Source: an uncultured Oscillospiraceae bacterium | GTDB lineage: Bacteria; Bacillota; Clostridia; Oscillospirales; Oscillospiraceae | Direction: 5' to 3' | Length of the DNA: 56,890 nucleotides | Assembly (NCBI GenBank): GCA_947630375.1 | Contig: CANRHH010000014.1 | Span: 1-56,890, forward strand | Shown: one piece after another, positions 42,628 to 50,826 of the stretch | How positions within the stretch are numbered: position 1 is the stretch's first letter | Layout: each line of letters opens with the position of its first letter | Notes under the pieces: generated by a model | Seen by the model: only the letters and a program-made list of their open reading frames with translations | What the model was told of the DNA's origin: nothing | Database searches by the model: none | Made by a program: the position numbers and the translations under genes

Positions 42628-42698
42628 TTGACAGGCATAGCCCGCTTTGATAGGATACAAGCGTAATTTATATTACACTTGTATCCTAATTTTGTCAA
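42628..42698. promoter_or_regulatory. TetR operator palindrome with two divergent promoters
   Basis: A 38-base near-perfect palindrome spans 42651-42688 (16-base arms, one mismatch, centre TTTATA). The plus-strand promoter is TTGACA (42628-42633), 17 bases, TAGGAT (42651-42656). The minus-strand promoter is TTGACA (42698-42693), 17 bases, TAATAT (42675-42670). Both -10 boxes lie in the palindrome. The length allows two repressor dimers. Confidence 0.85.
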
Positions 42699-42761
42699 GC
42701 CGGCTGCCAAAAATAGACAGCTGCATAATAAAACAATTATAAGAAAGGAAAGGTACAACCC

Positions 42762-43436
42762 ATGGGTAAAGTTACTACGCTTACGCCGGAGGAAATCCGG
42801 GAACTGGAAATGAGCCCCAGCGACGTCATTCGGGAGAAGATCGCGGCCCTGGGCAACGAGGAGGCTCTTGCGGCCTATGATTCCTTTGTCGCCACCTTCA
42901 ACATGGTCCACGACGCCTATCTGATGCAGGCCAACGCCGCCGAGTGCGCCCTCTTCAAGGAGGTCGGCCCGGACAAGTATCAGGAGTACATGTACAACAA
43001 CTTCTACAACGGCAACGCCCCCATGATGGACGGCTATTGGGAAAAGCCCTTCAAAGAGCGGGTGCTGTTCGCCATCAACGCCACCCGGACCTTCCACAAC
43101 TGCAAGATGAAGATCCTGGGCGAGGACGACAAGAAGCTGTGGTACAGGATGGACCCCTGCGGCGCGGGTCAGAAGCTGTGGGAGGCCGGTATGTGCGAGG
43201 GCGGCTGCATCGCCGATCCTCACCCCATCACCGCCGGCGGCAAGAACTTCCCCGTGTACTGCACCCACGCCCCTCTCGCCGAGATCGTGGCCAACGACCT
43301 GAACACCTGCTACATCTATCAGCAGGACTACCCCGAGCAGGTGGGCCCCTGCTCCTGCATCTTCAACGTCTATAAGCACAAGGAAGACATCCCCCAGAGC
43401 TACTTTGACCGCATCAACAGAAAGCGCCCGGAATAA
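42762..43436 (+). CDS. Cys/His-rich protein of the flavoprotein operon, function unknown
   Basis: 224 residues, soluble, with no TM segment or signal. It has a conserved-looking core with YRMDPCGAGQKLWEAGMCEGG, then PHPITAGGKNFPVYCTHAPLAE and later EQVGPCSCIFNVYKHKE. The PCGAG, YCTH and PCSC motifs give five or more Cys and two His in positions that could bind a metal or act as a thiol site. I have seen a related PCGSG...YCTHC pattern in proteins sometimes annotated as L-2-amino-thiazoline-4-carboxylic acid hydrolase-like, but I cannot confirm that. It lies 34 bases before the flavoprotein gene and is co-regulated with it, so it probably acts on the same substrate or its product (inference). 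Confidence 0.72.
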   Translation: MGKVTTLTPEEIRELEMSPSDVIREKIAALGNEEALAAYDSFVATFNMVHDAYLMQANAAECALFKEVGPDKYQEYMYNNFYNGNAPMMDGYWEKPFKERVLFAINATRTFHNCKMKILGEDDKKLWYRMDPCGAGQKLWEAGMCEGGCIADPHPITAGGKNFPVYCTHAPLAEIVANDLNTCYIYQQDYPEQVGPCSCIFNVYKHKEDIPQSYFDRINRKRPE

Positions 43437-43470
43437 GCCGGCGGCCGTGTATTGAGAAGGAGGAAGTACA

Positions 43471-45474
43471 ATGGCTCTGAAATATCCTGAACTTTTCAAG
43501 CCCTACAACATTGGCAAGCTCCGCATCAAGAACCGGATCTCCATGGCCCCCATGCACCTGGGCGGCCGCAACGACGACACCGGCAACATGACCGAGGAGG
43601 TCATCGACTACTATGAGGCCCGGGCCAAGGGCGGCTTCGGCCTGATCATCACCGGCGGCTACGCCTGCGCCGGCGGCGCGGAGATCACCACCGCCGCCCT
43701 CAACGCCATGGACAATCCCGCCGCCTTCAACTCCACCATCAGCAAGGCCGCTGAAAAGATCAACGCCTATGACTCCAAGCTCTTCGTGGAAGTGGGCGCT
43801 CCCTTCGGCCGGGTGGCTTTCCTGGAGACCCTGGCCCCGGAGATGAACGGCCACCCCGTGGCCCCCTCCGCCGTGCCCAGCCGCTGGGACCCCAGTGTCA
43901 TGTGCCGGGCCCTCACCACCGAGGAGTGCCAGGGGCTCATCGATAACCAGCTCATCGCGGCGGTCACCGCCGCCCGGGCCGGGGCCGACGGCATCTGTCT
44001 CGGCGGCGCCTACGGCGGCTACTTTGCCGACCAGTTCGCCATCCCCGCCTTCAATAAGCGGGACGACGAGTTCGGCTTTGCCCAGGGCGGCCAGTACCGG
44101 GTGGTCACCGACGTCATCAAGGGCATCAAGGAACAGATGGGCCCCGATTACCCCGTCATGGTGCGCCTGTGCGTGCGGCACTACATGAAGGACATCGGCG
44201 TGGCTCCCCTTCCCGGCGAGGCATTTACCGAGCACGGCCGGGATGTGGATGTGAGCCTGGCTCTGGCCAAAGCCTTAGAGGAGGCCGGCGCGGACGCCAT
44301 CCTCGTGGGCGGCGGCAGCTATGACAGCTTCTATTGGCTCTATCCCCCCACCTACCAGGCCGAGGGCCTATGGCTGGAGGACGCCAAGCTGGTCAAGCAG
44401 GTGGTCAACATCCCCGTTATCTGCCCGGGCAAGATCCTGACCCCCGAGCTGGCCGAGAAGGCCATCGAGGAGGGCTATGTGGACGCCGTGGCTCTGGGCA
44501 AAGCCTCCCTGGCCGACGCCGAGTGGGCCAACAAGGCCCGGGCCGGCAAGAGCGAGGACATCCGCCCCTGCATCGGCTGCCAGAACGGCTGCATGGCCCG
44601 GGTCTTCAACGGCGGCCAGGTCACCTGCGCGGTGAACCCCCAGCTGTTCTATGAAAAGAGCGACCCGGTCACCCCCGCCATGGAGAAAAAGCACGTGGTC
44701 GTCATCGGCGGCGGCGTGGGCGGCATGGAGGCCGCCATGGTCGCGGCCCAGCGGGGCCACGATGTGGACCTGTACGAGAAGAGCGATAAGCTGGGCGGCC
44801 TGTTCAACCTGGCGGCTGTCCCCGAGTTCAAGACCGGCGACCACCGGCTCCTGGCCTGGTTTCCCCGGATGGTGGAGCGTGCCGGCGTCAAGGTCCATCT
44901 GAACACCGAGCTCACCGCGGCGGACGTGGAGAAGCTAAACGCCGACGAGATCATCGTCGCCACCGGCGCTACCCCCAAGAGCTTCAAGATCGAGGGCGCG
45001 GAGACCGTCACCGCCTCCGATGTGCTCTCCGGCAAGGACGTGGGCAAGAGCTGCGTCATTGTGGGCGCCGGCCTGGTGGGCTGCGAGACCGCCGTGTGGC
45101 TGGCCCGGAAGGGCGTAAAGGTCACCTTAGTGGAGGCCCTGCCTATGCCCATGATGGCGGGCGCGCCTGTCCCCACCCCCAACTTTCTGATGATGCTGGA
45201 CATGATCCCCGGCGCGGGTGTCACCATGTACACCTCCGCCAGGTTCGCCGGCTGGAAGGACGGCGTGGCCACCGTTATCGACGCCGAGGGCAAGGAGATC
45301 TCCGTGGAGGCCGAGACCGTGGTCCAGGCCGTGGGCTTTGCCCCCAACAATGCCCTCTACAAGGAGCTGGAGGCCAATGCCGCCGTCCCCGTGTGGAACA
45401 TCGGCGACAGCAAAGAGCCTGCCAACGTGATGGAGGCCGTCCGCGGCGGCTTCTTCGTGGGCAAGAACATCTGA
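43471..45474 (+). CDS. Old-Yellow-Enzyme-type Fe-S flavoprotein (enoate/2,4-dienoyl-CoA/BaiCD-like reductase family)
   Basis: 667 residues. The N-terminal TIM barrel (1-360) opens RIKNRISMAPMHLGG, the FMN-binding start. A 4Fe-4S site has Cys367, Cys370, Cys374 and Cys386 (CIGCQNGC, QVTCAVNP). An FAD-binding region (about 405-) has VVVIGGGVGGMEAAM, and an NAD(P)-binding region has CVIVGAGLVGCETAVWLARK. Family members reduce activated C=C bonds in enoates, steroids and bile acids. At the place where relatives have the HxxHGYL substrate motif this protein reads LGGAYGGYFADQFAIP, so the two His are absent. The substrate is therefore not predictable. It is in a TetR-controlled operon with the preceding Cys/His-rich protein. 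Confidence 0.9.
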   Translation: MALKYPELFKPYNIGKLRIKNRISMAPMHLGGRNDDTGNMTEEVIDYYEARAKGGFGLIITGGYACAGGAEITTAALNAMDNPAAFNSTISKAAEKINAYDSKLFVEVGAPFGRVAFLETLAPEMNGHPVAPSAVPSRWDPSVMCRALTTEECQGLIDNQLIAAVTAARAGADGICLGGAYGGYFADQFAIPAFNKRDDEFGFAQGGQYRVVTDVIKGIKEQMGPDYPVMVRLCVRHYMKDIGVAPLPGEAFTEHGRDVDVSLALAKALEEAGADAILVGGGSYDSFYWLYPPTYQAEGLWLEDAKLVKQVVNIPVICPGKILTPELAEKAIEEGYVDAVALGKASLADAEWANKARAGKSEDIRPCIGCQNGCMARVFNGGQVTCAVNPQLFYEKSDPVTPAMEKKHVVVIGGGVGGMEAAMVAAQRGHDVDLYEKSDKLGGLFNLAAVPEFKTGDHRLLAWFPRMVERAGVKVHLNTELTAADVEKLNADEIIVATGATPKSFKIEGAETVTASDVLSGKDVGKSCVIVGAGLVGCETAVWLARKGVKVTLVEALPMPMMAGAPVPTPNFLMMLDMIPGAGVTMYTSARFAGWKDGVATVIDAEGKEISVEAETVVQAVGFAPNNALYKELEANAAVPVWNIGDSKEPANVMEAVRGGFFVGKNI

Positions 45475-45487
45475 TATTCCTATTAAA

Positions 45488-45536
45488 AGAAGGGGCTCTG
45501 TCTTTTGGCAGCGTCCTTTCTTTGAGCCCTTCTCTT
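45488..45536. terminator. Terminator after the flavoprotein gene
   Basis: AGAAGGGGCTC (45488-45498) pairs with GAGCCCTTCT (45524-45533) with one bulged G and a loop of about 25 bases. T-rich sequence lies on both sides. It sits between convergent genes and may serve both. Confidence 0.6.
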
Positions 45537-45567
45537 ATACGCACAGTTCCGAAGCCCTTTTTCGTCA

Positions 45568-46296
45568 CTATGTATAAAATAGACAATAAATAAGCCGGAA
45601 GCAGGTCGACTGCTCCCGGTCTTGCTTTGCCATAACTGGAAATGTTCTTATCCCTGTGCGCCACGTTCCCACAATAATTTCCTGGTCATATGCCGGTTGG
45701 ACGACGACCGTCTCATAGTGAGCTGTCTCAGGCGCCCCCTCTACCCATACCTGGTCACAGCGGACGTCGGTGGTGAAACCGCCATGCTGCTCCGAGCCTC
45801 CGGCGTGGGCGTGAGTGAGCCAGCCGTCATAAGAGGTAAATACTTCCCCACAGCGGCAGACCATCACTTCATAGGAACCGCCCTCAAAATGTCCCTCTGT
45901 TCCGGGTATGTCCACGACCTTGACCTCTTCCACGACTGCCTCAAAGTGAACGGTCGTTTTAACAGGGATCCATTCGTGGACATGGGCTGGAGTCTGGATC
46001 GGAACAGCAGCTGGAGTCTCACAGTCTGGCTCTGGCCCACTGCTATACGGCAGAGCTTCAGCGACAGGCTCTTTCCTCTCAGGCACAGCGGTAGCTTCCG
46101 CTACAGGTGATGGAGATGGCGTTGTGAACTGCGCGGGACGTATAACAGACTTCAGTTCCGAACGGATTTCCGCGGCAGCGATCATAGTGGGTACAGGGCT
46201 TATTTCTTCCGCCTGCGTTTTCAACAAGTTGTTTTTGACGGGACAAGACAGCATGAAGATACCGATAGCAAATAGAATCGCAATAGTCTTTTTCAT
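45568..46296 (-). CDS. Secreted His/Cys-containing protein, function unknown
   Basis: 242 residues from ATG 46296 with AAGGAG upstream. A short signal ends FMLSC, which could be a lipoprotein Cys, followed by a Pro/Thr-rich linker (about 40-105). The core has HVHEWIPVKTTVHFEAVVEE, then VMVCRCGEVFTSYDGWLTHAHAG and later VVVQPAYDQEIIVG. This pairing of HVHEW and a CxCG...HxHxG cluster is familiar from surface or element-encoded proteins of gut Firmicutes, and the Cys/His could bind zinc. Codon use is more AT-leaning than that of the neighbours. It is divergent from an integrase, which suggests both came in with a mobile element. Confidence 0.75.
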   Translation of the reverse strand: MKKTIAILFAIGIFMLSCPVKNNLLKTQAEEISPVPTMIAAAEIRSELKSVIRPAQFTTPSPSPVAEATAVPERKEPVAEALPYSSGPEPDCETPAAVPIQTPAHVHEWIPVKTTVHFEAVVEEVKVVDIPGTEGHFEGGSYEVMVCRCGEVFTSYDGWLTHAHAGGSEQHGGFTTDVRCDQVWVEGAPETAHYETVVVQPAYDQEIIVGTWRTGIRTFPVMAKQDREQSTCFRLIYCLFYT

Positions 46297-46433
46297 GTGG
46301 CGCACTCCTTCGTAAAAAGTTTTGAAAAACTGTTAGCTTCGATGTTTTGTGGATAGTACCATAGCTATTCCGGGCGTTCTGGAGTATTGTCTGTTTGCCA
46401 AAAGACAACACTACTGAATGGAGGTCAAGAGAA

Positions 46434-47609
46434 ATGGCAAGCATACGAAAGCGCGGCGGCAGTTACCTGATCGTCGTATCCATGGGTTACGACTACAACG
46501 GCAACCGCCGTAAGTCCCAGCAGAAAACCGTCACCCCACCGGCCGGCCTGACGCCAAAGCAGACGGAAAAATGGCTCAACGAACAGGCCGTCCTCTTTGA
46601 GCGGGAGTGCAAGGGTTCTCCCAAGCTGCCGGATAAAACCATCACCCTGGAAAAGTACATCGACATCTGGCTCAAAGAGGTGGCCCCAAACAAGCTGGCC
46701 GTGTCCACCCTCACCAGAGAGAAGCAGGACATTGTCCGTATCCTCCCGCACCTGGGCCACTACAAGCTGTCCGAGCTGAGGCCGGAACACTTCCGCAAAT
46801 TCTATGCCGATATGCGGAAAGAAAAGAATATGCTCAACGGAAAACCGCTCTCCGAGTACACCGTAGAAGGTATCCACGCCTGTCTGTGTGGCATCCTCTC
46901 CGATGCGATGGAGGGCGGTTATCTTGACCACAACCCGGCCTGGCGCACCTACCGCTACTCCGGCATCCGCAAGGAGAAGAAGATCGCCGATGAGGAAACG
47001 GTGCAGAAGCTCATCGCCGCCTTGGAACAGGAGAGCATCAAGTATGAGCTGTACTATAAGCTGATCATCGCCACCGGGATGCGCCGGGGCGAGTGCTGCG
47101 GACTCAAATGGAAGGACATCAATTATGAGGATCACAGTATTCACGTCTGCCGCAACGTGGTCAAGGTCAGCCGTGAGGATATCGTGGTCAAGCCCCCAAA
47201 GACCGCTGCCGGTGACCGCTATGTGTACTTCTCCCCGGAGATGGCCACGCTGCTGGAGGAATTCAGGACCGAGTGCCGCTGGAAAACCGAGGCCTACGAC
47301 AACCGGGAGCTGACGGATGAGGATTACATCTTCCGCCGCCAGGGAGAGGAGCTGCCTATGACGCCATCTACATTCACCTGGCGTTTCAAGATGATTCTCA
47401 AGAAAAACGGCCTGCCGGAAAAGCTCAATGTCCATTCACTCCGTCATACGAACGCCAGCCTTCTCATTGCGGGCGGGACCGACGTGACCACCGTCGCCGG
47501 TCTCCTGGGCCACTCCCAGCCCAGCACCACTCTGGACATCTACAGCCACGCCTTCGACAAGAACAAGAAAGCCGCCAGCAAGGCCTTGAAGGAAGGACTG
47601 GAGATATAA
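46434..47609 (+). CDS. Tyrosine-type site-specific integrase (Tn916/phage Int family)
   Basis: 391 residues from ATG 46434 with GGAGG 9 bases upstream. The N-terminal arm-binding part reads MASIRKRGGSYLIVVSMGYD. The core-binding domain (about 65-165) is of the SAM-like type. The catalytic domain holds the four expected residues: Arg in ATGMRRGECCGLKW, His-x-x-Arg in HSLRHTNASLL, His in LLGHSQPSTTLD and Tyr in DIYSHAF. It is full-length and probably functional. No excisionase, relaxase or other element genes surround it. Only the secreted protein upstream looks imported, so this is likely a reduced integrated element. No att site or tRNA was found beside it. Confidence 0.95.
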   Translation: MASIRKRGGSYLIVVSMGYDYNGNRRKSQQKTVTPPAGLTPKQTEKWLNEQAVLFERECKGSPKLPDKTITLEKYIDIWLKEVAPNKLAVSTLTREKQDIVRILPHLGHYKLSELRPEHFRKFYADMRKEKNMLNGKPLSEYTVEGIHACLCGILSDAMEGGYLDHNPAWRTYRYSGIRKEKKIADEETVQKLIAALEQESIKYELYYKLIIATGMRRGECCGLKWKDINYEDHSIHVCRNVVKVSREDIVVKPPKTAAGDRYVYFSPEMATLLEEFRTECRWKTEAYDNRELTDEDYIFRRQGEELPMTPSTFTWRFKMILKKNGLPEKLNVHSLRHTNASLLIAGGTDVTTVAGLLGHSQPSTTLDIYSHAFDKNKKAASKALKEGLEI

Positions 47610-47798
47610 AAAGCTCTTCGATTGACCATTGGCACACAACTCTGTGATCTGCCGCGCCAACGCAACGTGCGCTTGCTGAACTTCGGTCGGTTCGGCAGAT
47701 CCGAGGATGTGTGTCTCTTTGATAAATAGCATTTTCCCATGAAAGTTGTCATTGCAAGAAAGGTTCCGTTGTCATGGGGACGGTTAAAAAATAAGTAT

Positions 47799-47827
47799 TT
47801 GATTATAGCTCCGGTGTGGATTATAAT
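47799..47827 (+). promoter_or_regulatory. Promoter of the MBL/redox operon
   Basis: TTGATT (47799-47804), a 17-base spacer and TATAAT (47822-47827) give a good sigma-A promoter. The predicted transcript begins near 47834. That favours the start at 47856 over the ATG at 47841. Confidence 0.75.
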
Positions 47828-47855
47828 ACGCAGGTAGAAGATGGAGCGTGATCAA

Positions 47856-48596
47856 ATGAAACTGACTCTTTTGGATAACGGCTATATTGAGGGCAGCTGC
47901 CGGATCTTTTACCGGGAGGGGGAATATGCAGGCCCTCCACGGATCACATTCCCCGTCAGCTGCTATCTGATTCAGACGGACGACGGCAAAAACCTGCTGT
48001 TCGACACCGGCGTGTGGCCAGGCGGTATCCGTGCCAAAACCGACAACTACCGTTATCAGACCCGAGAGCAGACGCTGGAGGCGCAGCTGGCGCTTCTGGG
48101 CCTGACGCCCGGAGACATCGACGCGGTGCTCCTGTCGCACCTGCATTACGACCACGCCGGCGGATTGTTCCTGTTTGCCGGAAAGGACTTCTACGTTTCT
48201 CGCCGGGAATACGCCCTGGCCACTGGGGACAACCCGCCCGCCGCCTATGTGCCGGCGGATTATGCGGTGCCGGGCAACTGGCACCTGCTGGACGGGGACG
48301 GGGAGATCTTCCACGGCGTAGAAGTGGTGATGCTGCCGGGGCATACGCCGGGCCTGATGGGACTGCTACTTCGGCTTCCAGGCCGCACGGTCCTTCTGCC
48401 CCAGGACGCGGTGTACGCGGCGGATAATTACTACCCCGCCTTTATGCTGCCCGGCCTGCTGGGCGACGAAGCCGCCTACCGGGCCTCTCTGGCAAAGCTC
48501 CGCAGCTTGCAGCAGGAGACGGGCGCGGAGCTGATCATCGGGCATGACGCGGCTCAGAGGGCGGGGCTGCCCCTGGCACCCGCCCGGATCGAATGA
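47856..48596 (+). CDS. MBL-fold metallohydrolase (lactonase-like)
   Basis: 246 residues from ATG 47856 with GGAG 9 bases upstream. The metallo-beta-lactamase zinc ligands are present: HLHYDHAGG, then His in MLPGHTPGLMG, and a later Asp (PQDAV) and His (IIGHDA). The overall plan matches N-acyl-homoserine lactonase/AttM-like hydrolases, including CYLIQTDDGKNLLFDTGVWP. Related enzymes open lactones or hydrolyse thioesters. The real substrate is unknown, and homoserine lactone cleavage should not be assumed. It is the first gene of a four-gene operon with redox proteins. Confidence 0.92.
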   Translation: MKLTLLDNGYIEGSCRIFYREGEYAGPPRITFPVSCYLIQTDDGKNLLFDTGVWPGGIRAKTDNYRYQTREQTLEAQLALLGLTPGDIDAVLLSHLHYDHAGGLFLFAGKDFYVSRREYALATGDNPPAAYVPADYAVPGNWHLLDGDGEIFHGVEVVMLPGHTPGLMGLLLRLPGRTVLLPQDAVYAADNYYPAFMLPGLLGDEAAYRASLAKLRSLQQETGAELIIGHDAAQRAGLPLAPARIE

Positions 48597-48606
48597 GGGC
48601 AGAACG

Positions 48607-49125
48607 ATGAAACGGACAAGTATATTCTTGCTGGCCCTGCTCCTGCTGGGCCTGACGGCCTGCGGCGGCGGTGAGGCAGCGCCGGCAGCGCCCACAGAGG
48701 CGGTCATGACAGAAAAAACCGAGGCGGAAGCCCCGGCAGAACCAACGAATGAGGAGGAAAACACTTTGAAGATGACCATCGGCGGCACAGCCGCAACAGT
48801 AGAGTGGGAGGACAACGAATCCGTTGCCGCCCTGAAGGAATTGGTGAAGGACGGGCCGCTCACGGTGCAGCTGTCTATGTACGGCGGCTTTGAACAGGTG
48901 GGACCGCTGGGGGCGGAGCTGCCCCGGAGCGATGTGCAGACTGTGACCCAGGCCGGGGACATCGTACTGTACTCTGGCGACCAGATCGTGGTGTTCTACG
49001 GCTCCAACTCCTGGGCCTACACCCGGTTGGGCCATATTACGGACAAGACTGCCGAGGAGATGGCGGCACTGTTGAGCGGCGGGGACGTGGCCCTGGAGCT
49101 CTCCGCTGGAGGAGAAGCTTCATGA
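48607..49125 (+). CDS. Cyclophilin-like lipoprotein
   Basis: 172 residues with a lipoprotein signal ending LLLGLTACGGG and a low-complexity Ala/Glu/Pro spacer (about 25-52). A cyclophilin-like beta domain follows (about 55-165), with KMTIGGTAATVEWEDNESVA, QLSMYGGFEQVGPLGAELP, DIVLYSGDQIVVFYGSNSW and the conserved end YTRLGHI. Members of this group sit on the outer face of the membrane beside flavin- or redox-enzyme genes; their biochemical role is not known to me. The stop overlaps the start of the next gene (ATGA), so the two are translationally coupled. Confidence 0.9.
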   Translation: MKRTSIFLLALLLLGLTACGGGEAAPAAPTEAVMTEKTEAEAPAEPTNEEENTLKMTIGGTAATVEWEDNESVAALKELVKDGPLTVQLSMYGGFEQVGPLGAELPRSDVQTVTQAGDIVLYSGDQIVVFYGSNSWAYTRLGHITDKTAEEMAALLSGGDVALELSAGGEAS

Positions 49126-49643
49126 AGATCCTGGTATTGAACGGCAGTCCCCGCTCCAAGGGGAACACCGCCGCGCTGGTGGAGGCCTTCGCGGCCGGGG
49201 CCAGGGAGAGCGGCCATCAGGTCCATGTGATACCAGTCTGCCAGAAGAAGATCGCGGGCTGCCTGGCCTGCGAATACTGCCACACCAAGGGCAACGGCAA
49301 ATGCATCCAGCAGGACGATATGCAGGAGGTCTACCCGCTGCTGGACGAAGCGGAGATGCTGGTGCTGGCCTCGCCCGTCTACTACCACAATTTCAGCGGG
49401 CAGCTCCAGTGCGCCATCAACCGCATCTACGCCCTGGATAAGCCGAAAAATCTTAGGAAGGCGGCGCTGATCCTCAGCTCCGGGGACAGCGACGTGTACG
49501 GCGGCGCGCTCTACGAGTATCAGAACTCCTTCCTGGGCTATCTGGAGTTGGAGGATATGGGTGTCTTTACCGCCCACGGCGACGAGAACAAGTCCGAGGC
49601 CAAGCTGCGGGAGTTATATGAATTCGGGCAGAGCCTGAAATAG
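49122..49643 (+). CDS. Flavodoxin-like iron-sulfur flavoprotein
   Basis: 173 residues with a flavodoxin fold and the FMN loop NGSPRSKGNTAALV near the start. A Cys cluster C47-C50-C53-C61 (CLACEYC followed by GKC) matches the compact motif of iron-sulfur flavoproteins. ASPVYYHNFSGQLQCAINRI follows and is a signature of NADPH-dependent FMN reductases. It transfers electrons between flavin and an Fe-S centre. In context it probably passes electrons to or from the aldo/keto reductase encoded next. The start at 49122 overlaps the preceding stop. Confidence 0.9.
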   Translation: MKILVLNGSPRSKGNTAALVEAFAAGARESGHQVHVIPVCQKKIAGCLACEYCHTKGNGKCIQQDDMQEVYPLLDEAEMLVLASPVYYHNFSGQLQCAINRIYALDKPKNLRKAALILSSGDSDVYGGALYEYQNSFLGYLELEDMGVFTAHGDENKSEAKLRELYEFGQSLK

Positions 49644-49657
49644 CGGAGGAGGAACAT

Positions 49658-50755
49658 ATGGAATACCGCACTTTGCCTCACGGCGGTGAGCGAATCAGCG
49701 TTCTCGGTCTGGGTGCCGGAGGTCTTACCGGCACGACGGAAGAGATGACTGCCGTGATCGAGACTGCCATTGAAAACGGGATCAACTATTTTGATATGGC
49801 CACTTCTGAACGGGCGCCCTTTTTCGCCTACGCCAAGGCATTTGAGGGCCGGCGCGAGCAGATCCTCACGCAGATGCATTTCGGCGCTGTCTACCAAAGC
49901 GGGAGCTATGGCTGGACAAGAGAGTTCACAGAGATCAAGCGGCAATTTACCTGGCAGCTGAAGCTGCTGAAGACGGACTACACCGACATGGGCTTTGTCC
50001 ACTGCATCGACGACCGGGAGGACCTGGACGAGGTGATGCAGGGCGGGCTGTGGGCTTATATGAAGGCCATCAAAGCGGATGGCGTGATCCGGCATCTGGG
50101 CTCTTCTTCCCATAATCCGGACATAGCCCGGCGGTTTCTGGATACGGGGCTGGTAGACCTGTTTATGTTCAGCATCAACCCGGCCTACGATTATCAGGCA
50201 GGTGAATACGCCATTGGCGAAGTGGCGGAGCGGGCCGCCCTCTACCGGGACTGCGAAAAAATGGGAGTGGGCATCTCGGTGATGAAGCCCTTTGCCGGAG
50301 GCCAGCTTTTAGACGCGAGAACCTCTCTGTTCAAGCGGACCCTCACTCATGCCCAGTGCTTCCAGTATGCCCTCGACCGGCCGGCGGTACTGACGGTACT
50401 TCCGGGTGTTCGCAACATGGACGATCTCCGAACAGCGCTGAAATATGTGGATGCTTCGCCGGAGGAAAAGGACTATTCTGTTATAAGCGAGTTTACACCG
50501 CAGGATGCTGACGGGATCTGCGTCTACTGCAACCACTGCCAGCCTTGCCCCATGGGGCTGAACATAGGACTGATCAACAAGTATTATGACCTTGCGTTGG
50601 CCGGGGACGAGATGGCAAAAGGACACTATCAAAAGCTGCCCGTCCATGCGGATGCCTGCGTCCGGTGCGGCCACTGCGAGAGCCGCTGTCCCTTCCACGT
50701 CAAACAGGAAACCCGTATGGAGGAGATCGCGGCATATTTTGCTATGGCAAGATAA
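49658..50755 (+). CDS. Aldo/keto reductase with C-terminal 4Fe-4S ferredoxin module
   Basis: 365 residues. The N-terminal AKR barrel (1-290) opens HGGERISVLGLGAGGL and has INYFDMATSE and FVHCIDDREDLDEV. Two Fe-S motifs follow: CVYCNHCQPCPMG and CVRCGHCESRCPFHV. The Fe-S domain is typical of the YghZ/PhdB-like ferredoxin-type AKRs of anaerobes. It likely reduces a carbonyl or accepts electrons from the flavoprotein in the same operon (inference). It starts at ATG 49658 with GGAGGAGG upstream. The operon ends in a strong terminator. Confidence 0.93.
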   Translation: MEYRTLPHGGERISVLGLGAGGLTGTTEEMTAVIETAIENGINYFDMATSERAPFFAYAKAFEGRREQILTQMHFGAVYQSGSYGWTREFTEIKRQFTWQLKLLKTDYTDMGFVHCIDDREDLDEVMQGGLWAYMKAIKADGVIRHLGSSSHNPDIARRFLDTGLVDLFMFSINPAYDYQAGEYAIGEVAERAALYRDCEKMGVGISVMKPFAGGQLLDARTSLFKRTLTHAQCFQYALDRPAVLTVLPGVRNMDDLRTALKYVDASPEEKDYSVISEFTPQDADGICVYCNHCQPCPMGLNIGLINKYYDLALAGDEMAKGHYQKLPVHADACVRCGHCESRCPFHVKQETRMEEIAAYFAMAR

Positions 50756-50776
50756 ATAAAGGTTGAAAATCGGATA

Positions 50777-50824
50777 ATGGAGCCGCAGCAGAACGAACGT
50801 TTTTGCTGCGGCTCCATCATTTTT
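50777..50824. terminator. Bidirectional terminator between redox operon and AraC gene
   Basis: A 14-bp stem (50777-50790 with 50804-50817) around a 13-base loop, followed by a T-run (50820-50824). It is a convincing terminator for both convergent genes. Confidence 0.88.
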
Positions 50825-50826
50825 AC

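Noticed and set aside
47610-47800. tRNA gene or att repeats after the integrase
   Set aside because: No cloverleaf or clear direct repeat could be seen in this stretch.
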